Shown in pieces: positions 20,991-33,462 of a stretch of 64,000 nucleotides of DNA (its first letter is position 1; every line of letters starts with the position of its first letter). Source of the DNA: Oidiodendron maius Zn (Eukaryota > Ascomycota > Leotiomycetes > Myxotrichaceae); assembly GCA_000827325.1 (NCBI GenBank), contig KN832893.1:21780-85779 (forward strand). Direction: 5' to 3'. Both the position numbers and the translations under genes were made by a program. The notes below the pieces were generated by a model that worked only from the letters and a program-made list of their open reading frames with translations, did not search any database and had not been told where the DNA came from.

Positions 20991-22279
20991 TGTTTTGGCT
21001 AAGTCTGATGCGGCGCTTCTAAAAGTTGGATTACACCAACTATTGGAATTTTGATTAAACTAATTGGCCCGCTCGTATAACTGGTCATTTCATTTTGTAA
21101 CACGATTGGTCTTTGCGCGCTGGATGAGCATTTTGGAGTTACAAAACGCTGAACCTCCTTGTCAGCCATTTGCCTTTTAAGTTGGCCCTAAGACGGACTC
21201 GTTTTCTAATCCATTTAAGAGACAACTGTACAGTAAGTTACGTTTCAGATCTTGCCGATTTCCGGCGACATGCAGTTTTCGGGTAATACTGATGGGCGTG
21301 GAGGCTTCAATTACCTGATGGGAGGTGATGGCCTGCAGCGTCCTTGACCACACCCGGGAGTTTATACAAGAACTTCTTGAAAAAATTATCTGCTGTCTTC
21401 GTATAAAAAGTAAACAGACCCTTGGATCACAAATAACGCCGCCTATCCTTCTAATGCTGCCTTGTCATGCTAATAATCATACCATCTCTGCAGCTCATCT
21501 CATCTTTACAACCTCATGTTGAGGGATGACATTCTTTCGTGGCCGCTTCACAATGGCTACAATTCCTTTCATAGTTGTATTTGTATCGTTCTTTGGTGCT
21601 GGTAATGGCCTCTACCTCTTTTCGGCACGAGCGATTGCTTAGAACCCAGGCACCTTTTAATCATGCATTTCTGCGCTCACATTTGGCAGAGAAATATTCA
21701 TATAAAAGAAAACAGTTGTGCACGTCTGAAAACAAAAGAGAAACGTATATATCTGGCCATCTCCAGATCAGCTTGTCTCCCTGCTTCAAACGGTGGCGGG
21801 ATGTTCTGTTCCAAACAGCTACTTATATACGCTGTCGACGTAGTCTTGCCTTTCTATTGCATATTACGCCGGAGATTGAGCTTAGAAGGGCGGATGATTT
21901 TGTGAGTGTGCGTGGAGTGGGGAGAGAGAAGAGAGCTTCCAAGGCAGAAGATGACATGGGAGTGTGTATAGTAATTCGTAAGCCTCCCTTCTACAGACGC
22001 CTCGATATTGACGGCAGTTACTCTCACGCGTCGACGAATGACGCGACTTCGACCCTACATGCAATTTCTTGATGCAGATTGCAGATCAGCTCGCGATCCA
22101 AACCATGCAACATGGCCGTGTACGGATATACGGAGGGGTAAGGTTATTCAAGAATTCTTGCGCGAGCCCTGACGCTCCCCCGACCTCCTTTTGTTCCTCA
22201 CTGCACGCTACGCTGCACAGAGATCCAGACTCGAATAGTTGATAGTCGACACTCCAACGTCGTCCAAATATTTCTCAAT
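20991..22279. other. Intergenic, no supported gene
   Basis: 1.3 kb. A 165-codon plus-strand frame at 21575-22072 has no family features and a composition like its flanks, so I do not call it. The right end is probably promoter for the gene starting near 22.3-22.4 kb. Confidence 0.35.
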
Positions 22280-22396
22280 ATGATGCCGTTGCCAAGGATC
22301 TCTACAGCAGAGCTTTTTCTCCTGGTCGGTGGCCATTCTGCAAAGCTCACTACATCCTTCACCAATCATCTCACTGTCTGCTAGGAACGATGGGAT

Positions 22397-23358
22397 ATGG
22401 CCTCTTCACTGTCCCCGGATGAGCAGCGCGAGGCTCTCTCCGCCGAATATCTACGTGGAGGAATTGAGCTGCAATACGTGGGTATTCTTGTTCTGCCAGT
22501 ATCACCGGCTCAAGCTAAAGTTCATCAAGCCGTACACCCTGCAGCTCAAACAACGATTCCAGCACCCATATCTTGCTTCTCCTCTGACCGAAGACGAACA
22601 AGCTCTGCTAGCTTCGATATTCACTGCTGCGGAACGAGCGTTCGCCGAATATAGATGGTTGCGGACATGCTACTCTGATGCAAATGGCAGCCCCACCGAT
22701 CAAGCTCATGCTAGCCTTCTCGCACAGTCAGGCTTGCTACACATAGGGGGCTCGGACATCGTCACCTTCATCCTCGATGATGCAGCACGTTACAAATACG
22801 ACCCAGAGTGGCAGAAGATATTTCTTCGCATTCCACAACTTGTCGATCGACCCCCTTACAAGTCGATTTCTCCCGCAGACTTTGAGGCGGGGAAGAATAC
22901 GGCAATACAAGGGTATGAGGAGCAGATGGAGGCAGAGAACTTTCATCGCGATCCGGAAACATCGTCTCAGTCCGAGGACGAGGACGAGTATGACAACCTC
23001 TATCTCTCTGCATATCATGCTGCAAGTGTCATCGGCACGATCTGGATAGCAGATTCAGAAGCACTGCTTTCCGGAAAGGTATTGTTGGTGTGGTTTGATG
23101 ACCATGGGCGTACTGGTAACTATATTTCACTTCTCGATGCACATGAGCACCCAGGAATCCTAGGTATCAATGCTAATAATTTCGCAAGTGCGTTCTCTAA
23201 GAATGCACCCCAGCCATATCCAGAACTTGGAAGCTGAGATGGACAATGGGGGCGGCGCCATGTTCGAACCACTTTGGGAGATTGCCGTCGTTGGAGATGA
23301 ATACGAGCGTGGTGGGGTGTGTGGGCCTCCTGGATTTGGTCACCTTGGGCCAGCTTGA
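22397..23358 (+). CDS. Hypothetical protein, three-exon model
   Basis: I do not recognise the family. The best model joins 22397-22477, 22515-23183 and 23224-23358 to 294 residues, all junctions in phase 0. The body has a helical, charged centre (EDEDEYDNLY) and a closing segment EMDNGGGAMFEPLWEIAVVG that reads as coding but is out of frame with the long central frame. The second junction requires a GC donor (GCAAGT) and a 40 bp intron. The first intron would be only 37 bp. An alternative start at 22280 (MMPLPRISTAELFLLV) would give an F-box-like N-terminus but needs a non-consensus splice. No signal peptide or membrane segment. Confidence 0.45.
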
Positions 23359-23571
23359 ACCATAACTCTATCTGACAAAGCTTCTATACAAGGCACAATA
23401 GGGTGTTTTAGCAGCGGTGGACAACAAAATGGATACCAAGATATTAGCACAGACCCACACACCTATTTTACTTAGCGTAGTGCTGCCACCCTCCTCTCCC
23501 GCAAAACACTAATACTAAATGAGAACTTAGTCTAACCTGATACCAGTATCCATCCTTTTACCACCGGTGGT
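23359..23571. other. Intergenic, no feature
   Basis: Short gap between the hypothetical gene and the TPR relic. Nothing recognised. Confidence 0.3.
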
Positions 23572-24120
23572 AAAGGGGTGGACGACACGCTGGCGAGCCT
23601 AAGCAACTTGGCGGGAGTATTGAACGGGCAAGGCAAGTACAAGGAGGCAGATGCAATGCACAGACAGACGCTGGCGTTGAGGGAGAAGGTGCTCGGCAAA
23701 AAGCATCCAGACACGCTGATGAGCATGAACAACTTGGCATCAGTCTTGGACAGCTAAGGCAAGTACGAGGATTCAGAAGCAATATACAGGCAGACGCTGG
23801 TGTTAAGGGAGGAGGTGCTCGGCAAAGAGCATCTGGACACGCTGACGAGCATGAACAACTTAGCGTTAGTCTTGGACAGCCAAGGCAACTACAAGGATTC
23901 AGAAGCAAATTCAGAGGCAGACGCTACCGTTGAAGGAGAAGGTGCTCGGTAAGGAGCATCTGGACACGCTGATAAGTGTATACTGTCTTGCATACTTGCT
24001 TGCAAAACAAGACATTTATATCAAGACCACCACTTTGTATTAGAGAATATGCGACGGCTATAGCGTGGTCCTCGGGGATGATCACCCGATTGTATATGTA
24101 CGTCAGCGACATTATTTAGA
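23572..24120 (+). pseudogene. Kinesin-light-chain-type TPR protein relic
   Basis: It encodes the end of a tetratricopeptide array of the type found in fungal NB-ARC/TPR proteins: LASLSNLAGVLNGQGKYKEA, then HPDTLMSMNNLASVLDS, LTSMNNLALVLDSQGNYKDS, and a C-terminal VLGDDHPIVYVRQRHYLEML. The frame is broken by TAA at 23755 and TAG at 24041, both where Gln is expected, and by a frameshift near 23905-23920. Gln to stop is CpA to TpA, the RIP signature. No N-terminal effector or nucleotide-binding domain is present. Confidence 0.72.
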
Positions 24121-25342
24121 GATGCTCTAAAGAAAGGAGCAAAGGAGGCCTATAGTGTCGAGTGGGGTGCCACTTACTGTACCGAGTGATAGGAAACAAG
24201 CAAGCAAAGATGAAACTGCAGGCAGCTTGATGCAAATACGGTCAAGACTATCACGTGGGCTGGAAAAGCTCCGCGTTAGGACCTCGAAGAATGATACGTA
24301 ACATGACCAATGAAATATACACTTATGTAAAATAGAAAAGTAGTCTTCTAGCTAGTTTAGTATGCATTTCAACGATATTGCATACCTGGCCAGTATTTTT
24401 AGGTACAAAGAGACGTGCATTTCTACAAGGGTTATGATCTCGCTCCTTTATTCAAGAATCCCTTGCTATTGACGAACCAACTCCTTATATCATCGAAGAA
24501 TAGTATCAAAAAGATGCTACCCCGTGCAACAACGTTCCTATTAGTATAGGTCAGTATTTTAACTATCGGGAATATTATAACTTATAATAGATTACTCGCA
24601 ACGTGGAAGAGAAATAGAGAGATTTCCTAGGTTTTTGGGCGTGGTGCCTCATTACTGCACAATTTAGTATAATTGCCACAAATGCAAGTAGGCCGAAGAA
24701 TGGAGTTTTGGGTATAATACAGACCACGCAATAACACTACAAAAAAAATTAATTTGGTTTAACTAGGCCCGTATCCAGTTTAAGAGTATCCAGTTTAAGA
24801 GGGGCTAAAGTTAACTTATTCGTTGAGTGTTGACGAGTCCCGCCATTCCAGCAAGTCATGTTGATATACATCCTCGAAATGCTTTAATATAACCGTCTCC
24901 TGGCCTCGCTCTGCGCTCCATATACATAGGGTACAGTATAGTATGGAACAGCTCAACGTTAGAATACCGCATGACTAGAGACATTCGCTAGCGGCGGGTT
25001 ACTATGAAGAGGTAAGCTTAATGAGATCTAGGCTATAGGAGAAGAGATGTTCAGTACTGCCATCGTCTCAGACGAGACTGGTACTCGCTGAATGCTAAGG
25101 CCGAGCTTTCCCTCGACCATAATGCTCATGTTAATGTTGTGCACGCAGAATTAATCCTCGTGGCAAATAACTTGATTTATAGAACTATCTACGTCTTTAC
25201 ATTCTTCTCAAGACCAAAGTCAAGTGATTTCTTTTAAAAGTACATGTAAAGAACAAGATGGTTTTGAGGGAATAGAAGGGCATGAGCAGGTCTCATGCAA
25301 TTCAAACCTCCTTTTAAGAACCGTTGATCTGTTAGAGATATA
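24121..25342. other. Intergenic, AT-rich
   Basis: 1.2 kb without a supported gene. AT-rich, with no clear repeat structure. Confidence 0.35.
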
Positions 25343-27349
25343 TCACACAAAACAAGTTGCTCCCAATGTGATACCTAATACGGTCCAAATAGTAGCGTCA
25401 AGAACCATTTCTGGAGCACCACTCTTGACTGCAGGTGCAGTACTATTGCTAATTCCTGTAGAGTTTCCACTACTGGTCGAGTTCAGGGTCATCTGATCTA
25501 CTTGGTCCCAAAACTCGCAGACGGTATAGTTTATTGCACCTGCACTGGTGGAGTTGTTAAAGTTGATGCCAAGTGACTTCAAAGGGCCGCCGTAAGCTGG
25601 CCATGAAATGCCGTCGCGGGATGGGTCGCCGTTGGCTGCCATGGAAGTCCAAGCTCCGATTATAAATTCGCTGATGGCGATATCTGCAGAAGAGGTAGAG
25701 TTGCAGGTGCCGTTTGGCGCTGGGAGGCCTAAAAGATTACCGAAGACGTATGGGAGTTCTGCCGTGTGTGTTGCTCCTACGAGTGGTACAGCTTGTTGCG
25801 GAAGGACTGAGAGCCAAGAACATGGAGGGGTATGGCTAAATAGATATGTCCACACTGGTATGTTCTTCTCTACTGCGCGATTCAGACCACGATAGGCCGA
25901 ACATTTGTAGGTGGAGTCGCTCAGCACCGTTGAAATGGCAGTAAATGCGGGAAATGGCGATGAGTTGAACGTTGAGAGCGGGAAATACTCCTCAACAAAG
26001 GCAGCTGCCGAGCCAAAGCTATCCTGGAGGAATGTTGTATAATTTTCTGCTGTCACACTCGCAGGACCATCGGGTGCCGCTGCAAACTGACTAAGGGTAA
26101 ACAATGCTCCTTCATTGGCGTCTGACAAGCATCAGTCAGTGATATCTTATAAAACATTTAGGAACGTACTTGAGCCAAAGATAGTGGGAACGCGCACCCC
26201 TTCATCCGAAGGTTGGGCCTGAATGATTGTTCCGTCGAGATGCGCTGCGAATTCTAAGGTTTTAGCATTATCAGCACCAATTACACCATCAATCCCGATG
26301 CCTGAATGCAACGCTGGTAGATTTGTAAAGGCCATCTTTAGTTCGGAAACTGATTTAGACTTAAGACAGGCAACCTGATCCGATTTTAGCCTATCGCTGG
26401 TGAAATATTTATAGGAACTTAGAATAGCTACTTACATCGCCAAGGGTACATCCTAGGGCTGCAGCGTAAGTTGCCCCAAGACTCTGTGCGGACGAATTCA
26501 ATTCTACATCTCGTCCACCACCAGATTCAGTGATAGCAGCATTCATCAGACTAGGGGCTTGTGGCAATGTGGCGATAATAAATGTGTTAATAGCTCCTGC
26601 TGATTGTCCGAACATGAGTACTTTTTCCTGTTCCACAGTGTGAGAAATCTCGTACAGGTCAACCCTAGTATAGGCTTACCGGATCACCTCCAAATGCTGC
26701 AATATTTGATTGAACCCATTCCAACCCTATCAACAGATCTTGAATGGCTTGATTCCCTTGGATACCACCGCTATCAAAAGCCAGGAATCCCAGGGGACCA
26801 AGCCTATAGTTTATTGATACAATTATGGCATCCTTGGCTAAGTTACAGCCATCGTAAAGAACGTTAGAAATACCACCAGCAGTATCGTAACCTCCGTAAA
26901 TGAAAACCTTGACAGGAAGAGCGGAGCTGTTAGTTGCATTTGGAGGAGACCAGATATCAAGATATAAACTAGCATAGTATTTTTAGCACGAGAGTATTAA
27001 ATAGGGATAATATAGGAACTGACCAATCCTCTGATGTAGCTTCTGTCTCAACAAATAGAGTACCAAACTGGATGCAGGCCGGGGCGGATGACGTGGCTGA
27101 AAGAGTCCCAGAAGGGAATTTCCCACTGTAAGGCTGTGGAGGTGCAAATCTAAGGTCGCCAATGGGAGGTTGCGCATATGGGATGGATTTATAGTAGACG
27201 GCGTCTGACGTGCCAGTACACCGTCCTCCCTCCACTATGCCAGCACTGATGGCTATTTGAGGCACACCTGCTAAAGCGGTAGCCCCGAGGGTGCCGAGAA
27301 TAACAACAGTGAGCAAAAATGAGAGCATCGTAAAAGAGGAAGTACGCAT
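25343..27349 (-). CDS. Secreted, probably GPI-anchored type B carboxylesterase
   Basis: A cholinesterase-like alpha/beta-hydrolase outside the cell or on its surface. Five exons (27349-27024, 26968-26680, 26627-26436, 26374-26170, 26121-25343) join in frame to 596 residues. The N-terminal LSFLLTVVILGTLGATALAG is a signal peptide. The oxyanion region is VFIYGGYDTAGG. The nucleophile elbow is LMFGQSAGAI. The acid segment is SNANEGALF and the His segment is GATHTAELPYVFG. The C-terminus has Ser/Asn-rich sequence with several N-glycosylation sequons, followed by a hydrophobic tail (ATIWTVLGITLGATCFV) of the GPI-signal type. All introns are 48-61 bp with normal ends. It appears intact. Substrate unknown; feruloyl, toxin or lipid esters are all possible. 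Confidence 0.88.
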
Positions 27350-28196
27350 GAAAAGAGGACAGGAATATAATACATTGTATGAAAGAAAGGAGTAAGAGGT
27401 TAGTATTTTTTATATAATGCCGTCGAATCTTGCTTAGTCATTGTCAGCTTTGTAGTTATGAAATGTATGGGTTAAGTAGCCACGCAATGCTAACCACAAT
27501 AAGCATGCTCTATGTACTGCTAATCTATAAGCGAAGCTTACTTGGGTTAAGCCGAAGCCGACTACGGATCCAATACTGCCTACATTAAAATAATTGTGTT
27601 CTTATTGCCAGTAAGGACTAGGTAGGGAAAGCAGACTCCTACACATGGCTCACAATCTGAGTAAGATGTGTGGAAAGCTTTTGGCAGGAATAGAGGGAAT
27701 TGGGATAATGACCCAATGTTGCTTATGCGGCAAAACAACAACAAGCTAACGCCTGATAGCGCCCCTCTAGAATCGGTTAGAGTAGCGGCTTACTTGGTGC
27801 AAATTGGTACTTACGCTTCTCTACCTGGAAAGGGCAGCTTTTGCGACTAACGCTCATACACGATTCATCGATAAGGCTGGCTGTGCATCCTGCTGTATAA
27901 TTCTAGCTGGAGTAAGTCTTCCGAAGACGTGGTTGACCTCTTCATCTCTGTCCTTCATGACAGGTTAGCCCATATAGGTCCTCCCGCTAGGGTACGTATG
28001 CCGGATACAGCTTGGTGGAAGACTTAGCCTAAGGTTGATTTGTAAGAGGAGCGTAGTATGAGACACTATACCCACTCGTATCTATCACCACCGGAAGTGG
28101 AACTTTCTTAAATAGTCTAGGCTCACGGCCCTCCGAACAAATCTCCTCCCAGGTGCGGACTCTTGAGCGTTTTGCCATCCCAGCGTTCATAACTTT
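27350..28196. other. Intergenic, 5' flank of the secreted esterase
   Basis: The left part is the esterase promoter. Around 27840-28190 the sequence may contain the lost N-terminal part of the F-box-like pseudogene, but I could not find a convincing frame. Confidence 0.3.
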
Positions 28197-29240
28197 GTGA
28201 AATACATGACTCTGGTTCAAGGACCGGTCTTATTCGGAGCTGTTGAGACGAGGTGGTTGCGCGAAGCTGCGAGAAAATTTCCAAAGCTATCTACTCTTAA
28301 ATATGCCGAAACGGAACTGGGCCCGGACGGGAGCCGCGAGCTGGAACCTATGAGCTCCTTCAACCCTTTGGCCCAACAGATTCTAGTTGAACTTGAAATG
28401 GGATGGGGCTTTTGGGACAAACACTTTCGGGCCCTCGTGGTAGCAACCTTTGGCTTCCAGGACCATTATAATATGAGGGAACTGCGCGGTAAGTTGATTG
28501 ATCATTCATACATGGGCAAATGGGGCAAGATCTTTCGTCGTCTCGACATGAGAAGCCTTCAGCTTCTATCTCTCGAGCCTTTATACATGGATTCTCGGTC
28601 ACCAGCATTAGATCGGGCGTTTGTAACCTTTCTAGAGCGTGCGCCTAATCTCAGATCACCACAATTATCTCTCTGGGACTATCTATATGGCAGTCCAACA
28701 AACCTCTCACCAACCAGGATTTTTGACTACCACTTATAGTGGGATCACCTCGGAGAGCTGTCCCTATCGCACATGGTCCTATCCCCACTACATCTCCAAC
28801 AATTGCTTTAGTGATACCCCTGGACACTTCGGACGATCGGACTATCACACATGACCCTTCAGCATGGCGACGAGACCATTTCCGGCAGCGCAAGGGTGCT
28901 TTGGATCTCAATGATAAAGTTTTTACGTCAGTCTATGTCCCTTGAACATGTCAACCTCGCCGGTTACTTCATGACGGACACGAACGAAGCTTGGTCGACT
29001 GTTGGCTGCGAGCAATCTGTCTACGTCACTCCACCACGTTATGAGGGCTATCTACTAGGTCGGATTGAACACTTCATTATCCATGGCGGCCCCTACCCAT
29101 TTACGCCCCAGACGCCTGACACTCTGTCCGACCTGGACATCGATGGCGGCTATGATTCGAGGACTTGGATTCCGGAACACTCATGGACTTGGAAAGAGGA
29201 TGATACATGGATCTTTGCTAGTTTTTGGCTCAATGAATAG
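28197..29240 (+). pseudogene. F-box/LRR-like protein pseudogene
   Basis: A single frame runs from about 28197 to a stop at 29240 and is interrupted by TAG at 28737, TAG at 28809 and TGA at 28812. Coding continues in the same frame on both sides: ...TRIFDYHL, WDHLGELSLSHMVLSPLHL, LRTIGLSHMTLQHGDETISG, then LEHVNLAGYFMTDTNEAWS. The spaced leucines and the SLSHM/GLSHM repeats resemble the C-terminal leucine-rich part of fungal F-box proteins. No F-box or start is visible upstream. The TAG stops are explained by CAG to TAG and the TGA by CGA to TGA, all C to T. Otherwise the frame is undamaged, so inactivation looks point-like and possibly recent. Confidence 0.6.
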
Positions 29241-30583
29241 TGGCTAAAAAGAGAAGCGATCCACCGGCAAAACCGCACTGTATAGAAGATGGTCTGTCGC
29301 GATCCAGTTCAGAAATACGTCTCAAATCTATTACTAGGCAACAACACGTAATACTCATCTAATGAACCTCTCCGAAAAAACTTCAAGTATATTGTCACCT
29401 CTGCCCATCCTGCGCATTGTCGCGATACAGAGAGATGCAACGGATGCTGGAGCTGCAGCACGAGCGAGAACACAGGCTGGAGCCTGGCATTAACAACAAC
29501 TCCCTGTTAGCCCAGAGACACTTATATCAGAGAGCTCATCCGGGTTTGCCCAGGAGGTAACTTTGACAAAGCTGGTTGCTTCTGCCGACCAGCCATTCAA
29601 GTCTGTGGTTTCTGTCCTCGGTCTCAGCTCATTCATCATCCCTAACATGAGCCTTTCTAAGGGAGTCGTGTCCATGCGTGTTTCTGGGCCTTCATACCTG
29701 GCGTAAAATCTAATGAGCTATCAGCCGTTCAGCGAAAACTATCTCAGCTTCCCCCCCCTTTTGAAACACGATCTCATAGTTGTTTAGTCGACGTTTGTCA
29801 TATGGAAATTATCAGCTCCCCGAGCTAGTGGTCTAGTCTAGGGCATATTATGAAGCTCCTCACACCTGTAAATAAGAATAAGACCGTGAATTTCCAGCCA
29901 ATTAGAAACTATAATTTAACATGTCATACCTTCATAGGTGGTGAATCCACATAGAACGGTCTCGGTATTCTCATCTAGTCGCCGTAGTGGCACACAAACA
30001 TCTTTTCTCTTACTCATATTTATCTCCCCTCATTACAGCTACAACTTCTTTTCTTTCTCTGGCCACTCACCACAACAGTGCGCAAAGGCGGCCGAGTCTC
30101 GCGACGGGCCCAGACTACTACCCATCACAGCTGGCCAGCGCGGTGTGTCAAATCCATTACCAATTTGGTTCGCTGGCACCACGCGTTGAAAGTGTACAAC
30201 GCTTTCAACGGTAAACTGCATCCTAGCCGCTATGCGCTTCGACGGCTCGTTATCGGCGTACGATTGCTACGGACACCGTCATAGGCCGAGATTAGCAGGT
30301 GGCAGGCCAAGCTTATATAGAAGCACGAGGCTGATAGCATTGCTTGTGACGAACGTACGTTGGAACGCAGGAAGGACGGTGATCTGCAGTTCTTGGCTAG
30401 TATCTTCAAGACATTAGGGATGCTTAGGAGGGAAAAGTGCAAAGCCTATTTCTATAGAGGCATTCTTTGAACTGGCATTTTGACGGCCAATTATCCCAGA
30501 AAATACCCTTTCCTGATTGGACGCATTGGGTTTTGCCAGAATGGCAAATAGAGTTTCCGTGTTGGCGGACAGAATTCTTGATT
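29241..30583. other. Intergenic, no supported gene
   Basis: 1.3 kb. A 61-codon minus-strand frame (29675-29490) and several short frames show no family features. No repeats recognised. Confidence 0.35.
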
Positions 30584-30772
30584 TTAAAGGGCTTCGAAAT
30601 CCGCAGCAGTTAGGAAAGGTCCCTGGGATACATAGGAGAAGAGCTCCGGGGTTTCCTTAGTACCTTGTACAAACAGCTCGGCATAGAATGAAAAATGGAA
30701 TGGCAGAAGGATCGTGCGGTTGTTTTCGAGGCGCCTGATAAGGAAACAGAAGACAGGTTCAGGAGCCGGCAT
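30584..30772 (-). pseudogene. N-terminal fragment of a GNAT acetyltransferase
   Basis: A 62-residue frame with ATG reads RRLENNRTILLPFHFSFYAE then LFVQ, ELFSYVSQGPFLTAADFEAL. The layout (Leu-x-x-x-Arg-x-x-L-x-Pro near the start, then LF-Y...GPF...DFEAL) resembles the first 60 residues of RimJ/RimL-type GNAT proteins of fungi. It stops there, and no later GNAT motif (acetyl-CoA loop) follows in any nearby frame. Likely a 3'-truncated remnant. The assignment is from pattern memory only. Confidence 0.35.
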
Positions 30773-31185
30773 GTCGTTGACTTATCCTTCTCGAGTGCAC
30801 TGCAGAGGTGAGAAATAAATTACGCGGGTCCTTGAAATACTATGCGGCATGAGATAACATGGGAGATTTAGCAGAATGACAGCTAAGTTCGCGTTTCTTG
30901 CCAGTTCCATCCCGGAGGGCAGTGCGGGGGTGCTTAAGAAGAGTCGCGGTTTCCCGAAACTGCGACTGTAGCTTTCATCCGCCAGATCCTCACGAGAAAC
31001 CCACCCCACGCGTAGCTCACCTTCCTGACTAGCCAGATCAGGATGCCACAGCGTAAACCAAACCTGCCCCAATTGCTGACCGAGACTCTTAAATGCTTTT
31101 TGAACCACTGGTCTCCACACGCCTCGTTAAACACGCCCGCACGTAAGCATTGCCTATATTAATACCTAGGTAGACTAACTCTCTA
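30773..31185. other. Intergenic with unassigned minus-strand frames
   Basis: Two overlapping minus-strand frames (about 31134-30782) look partly coding in composition but match nothing I know. I leave them uncalled. The right edge is the 3' flank of the regulator ending at 31186. Confidence 0.3.
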
Positions 31186-33462
31186 CTAGATCATAAACGC
31201 CGAACTGTCGCAATCCCAATCAGCCTCTTCAACCCAGCCAAGAAAATCGTCGACATTGGGAGGATCCCAATCAACACCCGCTCTCGTTGATATTGGCGTG
31301 TTGTTCACCGCCATAGGCTCTAGCACTTCTTCTCTGGTGGCGTAGCACAGCTTGGGATCGATTATCTCGTCCATGATGCAGGACAGGACGTGATGGGCCC
31401 ACCTGCACGAACCCCGGTTGACTTTTCCGTATCGAACAGCGCGTTCGAGGTTCGATATCAGCACGGAGAGATTCTGGATGACTTCGGAGCGTGGAACGAT
31501 GTCCAGTTGTCGATTCGAGGCATTGTGCGGTTGAGTGGACTGTTTTAGGAGGTCAACTGCTAGGATGCTGGCGCCTGGTAGTCCGTAGTAGAGAATATAT
31601 GTGGCTTTTAGCATTTGAAAAGGATATTTTGCTGGAGAGCATGGAACTTACAAACCATGATATATCTCTGTGCATATCAGAGGTTTGGTCGGAGAGCGCG
31701 ATAAGCTGTAACACAGTGGCCAGTAGTGATCTTGAAATCTTGTAGAGAGATTCTCGCGAGCACTCAGTCGTTTTTACAAGCTTTCGATGCAGCAGGAATC
31801 GACTATAGTTCTGGTCCATATACGCAGTCATCATGACATATTTTTGTGGTGGAAGAACGTGTTCGGATCCCGTAATCTCGTCATACTTCAGATGGGATGG
31901 GATTTGATTCCACACCATCTCGTGCCTAGTCAGTAGATCTCTACCATATCCATTAGCCAAATTAATCCCCATTCTCAATTCACGCATTTACTTACTGGAC
32001 CTGCCTTCGGATATCATCCGGAGGCGCTCCCAGGCAGACTTCGAGTACTTCCTCTCTGAACTGGCACACTATTAGCATCATTCGTCTCCAAGTTGAGTTC
32101 CTGAAGTTTCCATCCGTATTCCAACCATTCTCATCAAAATTTCTCAGTGCCTCCTCTAATTCCCCGTTCTCTAAGAACAAAACACTATCGTCAACATCTG
32201 CAGCCATAATATTGCGACAGTATCTACCTGAGATCCTTGGTGGTCGGCCTAAGAGCGTGCTGAAAGTCTTGTCTATTGAAAAGATCTGTGATGCGTACTT
32301 TCTGCACAGCTCATACTGGTAGTATGGCACGCAGTGACGGCGTTTAACGTGGTCGTGGTGGAGCCCAAGAGCGTAATACATGCTCGAGAGGTCTCCCAAA
32401 CATTGCCAGAACTGATAACCTGCATGCTCAGTTAGCAAATTGCCACTCTCCATAATTTGATTATAACTCACTCATGTCGCCAAACACGAGTTTCTTCAGG
32501 CAGGTGTCTCCGTAAAGAAGCCATAGTGCCTGATGGCTGACGGAATTGCAGGCTTGACATACAGTCGTGCAATATGCGACTGCTTCGAGAATACGATACA
32601 TGATGGACTTCGACCTTTGCATGGGTAAAGCCGCCGTGTGTGCTTCGCTCCCTGTCCTCACATCATACCTGAGGGATACCCCAAGCATACAGAGGACAAA
32701 TCCCACGATCTCCCACCTGAGATTAGGTCCAGTGAATAAAGTATGATAGTCCTTAGCTATAATTGATGGAAATAGCTTTAGGGGCTTGTGAGTATTTTCA
32801 AAGATGTCCAAAACATGTTTTCTCAGCTGTTTCTTTTTTAGTTTGGCTGCGGGGCCGTGAAATGTTTCTTGCATCGACGCAACACAGGCCTCAGTGAATG
32901 GAGCAGGCACCATGTACGTGTAAGAAATGTTATGGTATTGGTGAATGATGTCTCCCATATTGGGCACCTCCATCAACAATTGGAGCACGCCCATACCGGC
33001 CACGATCCGTTCTTCAGTGATCTCGCTGCGGCAATTGTCTACCTCTTGAGAGATTTTAGGAAATTGGCTTGTATGTCGATCAACAACGTCCCTATTATCA
33101 TCGATAACTGCTGAAAAGCTCGTCGGGCCTAGGAACTCTGCTTCGATACCACGAGGAGTTTGCATAGACAAGAGAGACCAAGTCGGCGGTCTAGGCGGCT
33201 GCCCGGGTCCATTTTGATCAGGCACGGGAGATGGTGGGAAGATTGGAGGACCTCTCTGAATTTGCCTTGGTATAGATACAGGCTTGCTGCGAGGTTTTGT
33301 CAGTGGAGCTGGGTGGTAGATGCAGTTCCTCTCCACTCCATGGGCAATGCATCTGGTACAGACTGGGGTTGTATGGTCACATCGGACCTTGGATTTCCGG
33401 CATGGTTCACAGGATTGTGGTTTTCCATTGCGTCGCTTTGGGACCGGAATGTGTGAAGACAT
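31186..33462 (-). CDS. Zn(II)2Cys6 transcription factor with fungal-specific TF domain
   Basis: A nuclear regulator. Exons 33462-32472, 32419-31996, 31925-31648 and 31604-31186 join in frame to 703 residues. The zinc cluster near the N-terminus is SCEPCRKSKVRCDHTTPVC then TRCIAHGVERNC, with canonical spacing, followed by a Pro-rich linker. The middle-homology part has QFWQCLGDLSSMYYALGLH and SIDKTFSTLLGRPPRISGRY, typical of PF04082 regulators. The third intron is only 43 bp and needs a weak donor (GTTCCA) to give FVTTYILYYGLPGAS. A stronger GTAAGT 4 nt upstream breaks the frame, so a sequencing error or mutation there is possible. Targets unknown. Confidence 0.8.

Noticed and set aside
21575-22072. 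165-codon plus-strand frame
   Set aside because: No motifs, no better composition than its flanks, no consensus start context that stands out.
30782-31134. Minus-strand frames that look partly coding
   Set aside because: No family match, two competing frames, no clear splice solution; left uncalled.
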